Origin: Chitinophagales bacterium
Lineage (GTDB): Bacteria; Bacteroidota; Bacteroidia; Chitinophagales; UBA2359
Direction of reading: 5' to 3'
DNA length: 6,746 nucleotides
NCBI GenBank assembly: GCA_020629335.1
Contig: JAHDDN010000186.1
Coordinates: 3,107 to 9,852 of the forward strand
Below the pieces are notes generated by a model. That model searched no databases and was not told where the DNA came from. It saw only the letters and a list, made by a program, of their open reading frames with translations. A program made the position numbers and the translations under genes. Shown in pieces: positions 5,943 to 6,746 of this stretch (within the stretch, counting starts at the first letter, position 1; the number at the start of each line of letters is the position of its first letter).

Positions 5943-6746
5943 TGACAAAAACGCACCATAAGTTTTATATAGAGGCCTAAATAAATCTAAATACATATTT
6001 TGCCAATAATACTCTTTCGTAGTAATCAATTTCCAAGTTGAGTGTGGAAGTCTCTTAATAAATAACCCAATCAAAGACATATTAAAGGCTAAAAATTTCT
6101 TTAAAAACCCTGACTTCTTAATAAGTAACTGTTCATTTACTTTACCTTGAATTTTCGCCGATTGCAAGTGCCAGGAAAGACTAAGTTTATGCGGCATAAC
6201 CGCATGATCGATTATCAAATCCGGTACAAATCCTATTTTATACCCCGCATCCATTAATTTAATTTGAAAAGCATCTTCTTCGCCGTATCCAACTTTCTGG
6301 CCTTTCATACCCAGAGCACCATCAAACCCACCTGAAGATAAAAGGATTGACTTTTTTACAGCAAGGTTTCCTCCAGAAAGTAAGTCTCCATTTCGATCTA
6401 TTAAGCCTGTATCCTTTCGTATCCATCTTTTGGTTCCAAAGTTTTCAGGCAACCATTTTTTAGTTCCAAATGGAAACCATGCATAATAAGTCCCTCCAAA
6501 ACAATCAAATTGATTAAGCTCAATTACTTTTTCCAGCTCTTCAAAATATCCAGGACGTAGCTTAGCATCATCATCAATATAAACTACCCATTCACCCAAT
6601 GCTTCTTCCGCTGCCCTATTTCTGGCATAACTTAAGCCTTGTTTTTTTTCTTTTATTATTCTAAGGTTTATTTCCTTTGAACTAATGCTTTGGACTACTT
6701 CAAGAGTATTATCTGTAGAGTTATTATCGACAACTAGGATTTCAGC
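5931..6746 (-). CDS. Glycosyltransferase family 2 (GT-A fold), N-terminus cut by the window edge
   Basis: A second GT2 enzyme, unlike its neighbour in detail. The open frame runs to the window edge: 271 residues are visible, beginning AEILVVDNNSTDNT. That strand is normally near residue 30-45, so about 30 N-terminal residues are missing. A TTG at 6599 could be taken as the start, but that would remove the nucleotide-binding strand and is wrong. In visible numbering: VVDNNSTD (5-12), GLSYARNRAAEEA (37-49), VVYIDDDA (54-61) with the DXD metal site, SGGNLAVKKS (124-133), and GYGEEDAFQIKLMDAGYKIG (153-172) with the acidic EED catalytic motif. IIDHAVMP (178-185) follows, with a His often used for metal binding. 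All core motifs are intact. The C-terminal tail (212-271) is basic and partly hydrophobic, which may dock it on the membrane. Likely role: a repeat-unit glycosyltransferase of the same glycan; donor unknown. The stop TAG (5933-5931) lies inside the end of the convergent GT2 gene. Confidence 0.88.
   Translation of the reverse strand, partial: AEILVVDNNSTDNTLEVVQSISSKEINLRIIKEKKQGLSYARNRAAEEALGEWVVYIDDDAKLRPGYFEELEKVIELNQFDCFGGTYYAWFPFGTKKWLPENFGTKRWIRKDTGLIDRNGDLLSGGNLAVKKSILLSSGGFDGALGMKGQKVGYGEEDAFQIKLMDAGYKIGFVPDLIIDHAVMPHKLSLSWHLQSAKIQGKVNEQLLIKKSGFLKKFLAFNMSLIGLFIKRLPHSTWKLITTKEYYWQNMYLDLFRPLYKTYGAFLSSEE

Noticed and set aside
6642..6649. Run of eight A on the coding strand (reading gaA AAA AAA Caa) as a programmed frameshift site
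   Set aside because: The zero frame continues through all GT2 motifs, no alternative frame product makes sense, and a similar A8 run at about 4225-4232 in the epimerase shows that such runs are common here.
1..6746. tRNA or rRNA genes, CRISPR array, insertion sequence or long repeats
   Set aside because: None was seen by eye on either strand. Almost all the sequence is accounted for by six protein genes with recognisable motifs.

Overview
The window is a stretch of a surface-polysaccharide (O-antigen, capsule or exopolysaccharide) biosynthesis locus. The DNA is AT-rich (about 35-40% GC by eye). None of the five gene starts inside the window has a convincing Shine-Dalgarno sequence, and three of them can only be read from GTG or TTG. 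AT-richness plus weak ribosome-binding sites fits Bacteroidota best. That is inference from style, not from a marker gene.

Layout, left to right. (1) 1-883, minus strand: a membrane-anchored SGNH/GDSL-type esterase or acyltransferase whose C-terminus lies off the left edge. (2) 884-955: a 72-bp divergent intergenic region with two short inverted repeats. (3) 956-2746, plus: a complete class-B asparagine synthetase-like glutamine amidotransferase. (4) 2770-3930, minus: a GT-B-fold glycosyltransferase-like protein, convergent with the amidotransferase. (5) 3933-5012, plus: an extended SDR sugar-nucleotide epimerase/dehydratase, divergent from the previous gene with only 2 bp between the called starts. 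(6) 5016-5942, plus: a GT2 (GT-A) glycosyltransferase in the same reading frame as the epimerase, separated by one TGA and one codon. (7) 5931-6746, minus: a second GT2 glycosyltransferase, convergent with a 12-bp overlap, whose N-terminus lies off the right edge. There is no gene-free stretch above 300 bases. The longest non-coding stretch is the 72-bp divergent region.

How the genes may work together (inference): the SDR makes or modifies a nucleotide sugar. The three glycosyltransferases assemble a repeat unit. The AsnB-like enzyme may amidate a carboxylated sugar or substituent, and the SGNH protein may add or remove O-acyl groups outside the cytoplasm. No flippase, polymerase, priming transferase or export gene is visible, so the locus must extend beyond the window.

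No clearly new biological system is evident. The real oddities are the strand order (- + - + + -), unusual for such loci, the head-to-head genes with no room for promoters, and the in-frame TGA junction between the epimerase and a glycosyltransferase that has only a TTG start.
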